Positions 5,570 to 6,176 of a DNA stretch of 6,176 nucleotides are shown piece after piece. Numbering within the stretch: position 1 is the first letter of the stretch; every line of letters starts with the position of its first letter. Location of the stretch: assembly GCA_934623455.1 (NCBI GenBank), contig CAKTVK010000114.1:1-6176 (forward strand). The letters are read 5' to 3'. The notes under the pieces were generated by a model, which saw only the letters and a list, made by a program, of their open reading frames with translations, was not told the origin of the DNA and ran no database searches. Source of the DNA: an uncultured Eggerthellaceae bacterium (GTDB lineage: Bacteria; Actinomycetota; Coriobacteriia; Coriobacteriales; Eggerthellaceae). The position numbers were made by a program, and so were the translations under genes.

Positions 5570-5926
5570 TGGTGGAGGCGCGGAGAATCGAACTCCGGTC
5601 CATACTAGATCCCCCACAGGGCCCTACAAGCTTGTCCAACGATTTGAGTTCGGGTGCGAAACGCCCGTTGGCGGGCTTTTGTGCATCCTAGCTGGTTCAA
5701 TCTTAGCTTAGCTCATACCAACGACGTAGCTAAGCGCATTTCCCTAAAATGACGCGTTCCCCGAAGCGGGAAAAATCCGGGTTCAGCGGCTCTGTGCAAT
5801 TAAGCAGCGAGAGCGTAAGTTTTTTGAGTTTTGCCAATTAATTTGACAGTACCCCTGTTTAGCGTGGCGAGGAGACCACGGCTTGCTCCCTATGTAAAAC
5901 CTACCATGTCGAAACCAGTCGCCCCC
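5570..5926 (-). ncRNA. ssrA: Transfer-messenger RNA (tmRNA, 10Sa RNA), one-piece
   Basis: tmRNA, charged with alanine and bound by SmpB, enters stalled ribosomes, replaces the broken mRNA and adds a degradation tag. The 357-nt length is typical. The 5' end GGGGGCGACTGGTTTCGAC (5926-5908) carries the conserved GACUGGUUUCGAC. The 3' end has a T-arm CGGAG-TTCGATT-CTCCG, then CGCCTCC and encoded ACCA. The seven 5' bases GGGGGCG pair with CGCCUCC (one G-U), giving the acceptor stem. The internal frame encodes GKTQKTYALAA (5835-5803) and a UAA stop. After it come GC-rich inverted segments that fit the usual pseudoknots, for example CCCGC-TTCG-GGG near 5761-5775 and GCCCGCCAACGGGC near 5660-5674. 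The 5'-to-3' order is not permuted, so this is the standard one-piece form. It is convergent with degV and has its own promoter and terminator. Confidence 0.96.
5800..5835 (-). other. tmRNA tag reading frame, peptide (A)GKTQKTYALAA
   Basis: Starting at the resume codon GGC (5835-5833), the frame reads GGC AAA ACT CAA AAA ACT, then TAC GCT CTC GCT GCT and TAA. The C-terminal YALAA is the standard degron recognised by ClpXP-type proteases. Bases -5 and -4 before the resume codon are U and A, as in the conserved upstream signal that sets the frame. The alternative GCA frame (5834) gives no ALAA and runs past the stop. A glycine resume codon is less usual than alanine but occurs in nature. Confidence 0.85.
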
Positions 5927-6052
5927 AAAGTAAAACTTCGCGTTGCATGCGCCGCCGAAGCCGCTCATCATAAGCATTGATGCCAACATGAACGTACTGC
6001 AAAACGCAGTTCATACGAAGTAGGGGAGAAGGCCCCACCTTTTCAAAGTGCG
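5927..6052 (-). promoter_or_regulatory. Long 5' leader of the tmRNA precursor
   Basis: If transcription starts about 7 nt after the -10 box (near 6052), the primary transcript carries about 125 nt before the mature end, to be removed by RNase P. The leader can form at least two hairpins: GGGG-CCTTC-TCCCC (about 6023-6036) and CTGC-GTTTT-GCAG inside ATGAA/TTCAT (about 5989-6015). No better promoter was found closer to the gene. No convincing small protein is encoded in it. Confidence 0.45.
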
Positions 6053-6058
6053 CCAATA

Positions 6059-6086
6059 ATTGTATACTTCGCGTGCAGGATGTCAA
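6059..6086 (-). promoter_or_regulatory. Near-consensus sigma-70-type promoter for tmRNA
   Basis: On the minus strand, TTGACA (6086-6081, perfect -35) is followed after 16 bp by TACAAT (6064-6059, one mismatch to the -10 consensus). This is the strongest promoter match in the window and suits a highly expressed stable RNA. A 12-13-bp direct repeat, TGCA(A)CGCGAAGT, occurs in its spacer (6077-6066) and again just before the tmRNA 5' end (5947-5935). Confidence 0.75.
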
Positions 6087-6176
6087 GCACCGCACCTCGT
6101 TTTGGTTGATTTTCATCGTCATCCGAACACTTCCGGCGTGAACGGTGTTTTCGCAGTTAACGGGACGGGCGCTCGT

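Noticed and set aside
5176..5691. Plus-strand open frame of 171 codons running into the tmRNA gene
   Set aside because: It runs across palindromic element 3, the repeats and antisense to the tmRNA 3' end; composition and content do not look like a protein.
6125..6150. Hairpin GAACAC/GTGTTT upstream of the tmRNA promoter as a terminator
   Set aside because: The stem is short with a wobble pair, and there is no real T tract on either strand; no gene is seen that it would terminate.

Overview
The window looks like chromosome of a Gram-positive, moderately high-GC bacterium. Core genes use GC-rich third positions, strong AAGGAGG ribosome binding sites and GTG starts. The style of SmpB, DegV and the Glu/Lys/Ala/Pro-rich protein beside smpB suggests an actinobacterium, perhaps class Coriobacteriia. 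That placement is an inference and no database was consulted.

Layout. Positions 1-579 are AT-richer and hold a short 22-bp tandem repeat, then the decayed C-terminal end of a DUF2075-type helicase, N-truncated and frameshifted at a C5 run. Positions 580-1112 carry no gene but contain the first of three related ~230-bp palindromic elements. Next come trmO (minus strand) and, divergent from it, smpB, followed by an unrecognised acidic coiled-coil protein. degV follows, behind its own promoter, whose -35 box lies in a perfect 18-bp palindromic operator. degV ends at a strong terminator. Positions 4649-5569 again hold no gene: two more ~228-bp palindromic elements lie almost back to back, then a decayed second copy of the tmRNA 3' end plus terminator. 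The tmRNA gene ssrA (minus strand, 5570-5926) follows, transcribed from a near-consensus promoter about 125 nt upstream of its mature 5' end.

Function. SmpB and tmRNA are the two dedicated partners of trans-translation, which rescues stalled ribosomes; here they lie about 3 kb apart and face each other. The tag read from the tmRNA is GKTQKTYALAA. TrmO modifies tRNA, and DegV/FakB binds fatty acids. These are housekeeping genes, with accessory DNA at the left end and next to the tmRNA 3' end, a common integration site.

Most notable signal. The three ~230-bp elements (690-922, 4846-5073, 5106-5332) share ends of the TTGTYG type, equal architecture and a conserved central CTGGGRTTWT-like core. 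Their long inverted-repeat arms differ between copies while staying complementary within each copy. That is the signature of a structure-conserved element (structured RNA, recombination substrate or non-autonomous mobile element). I cannot assign it to a known family.
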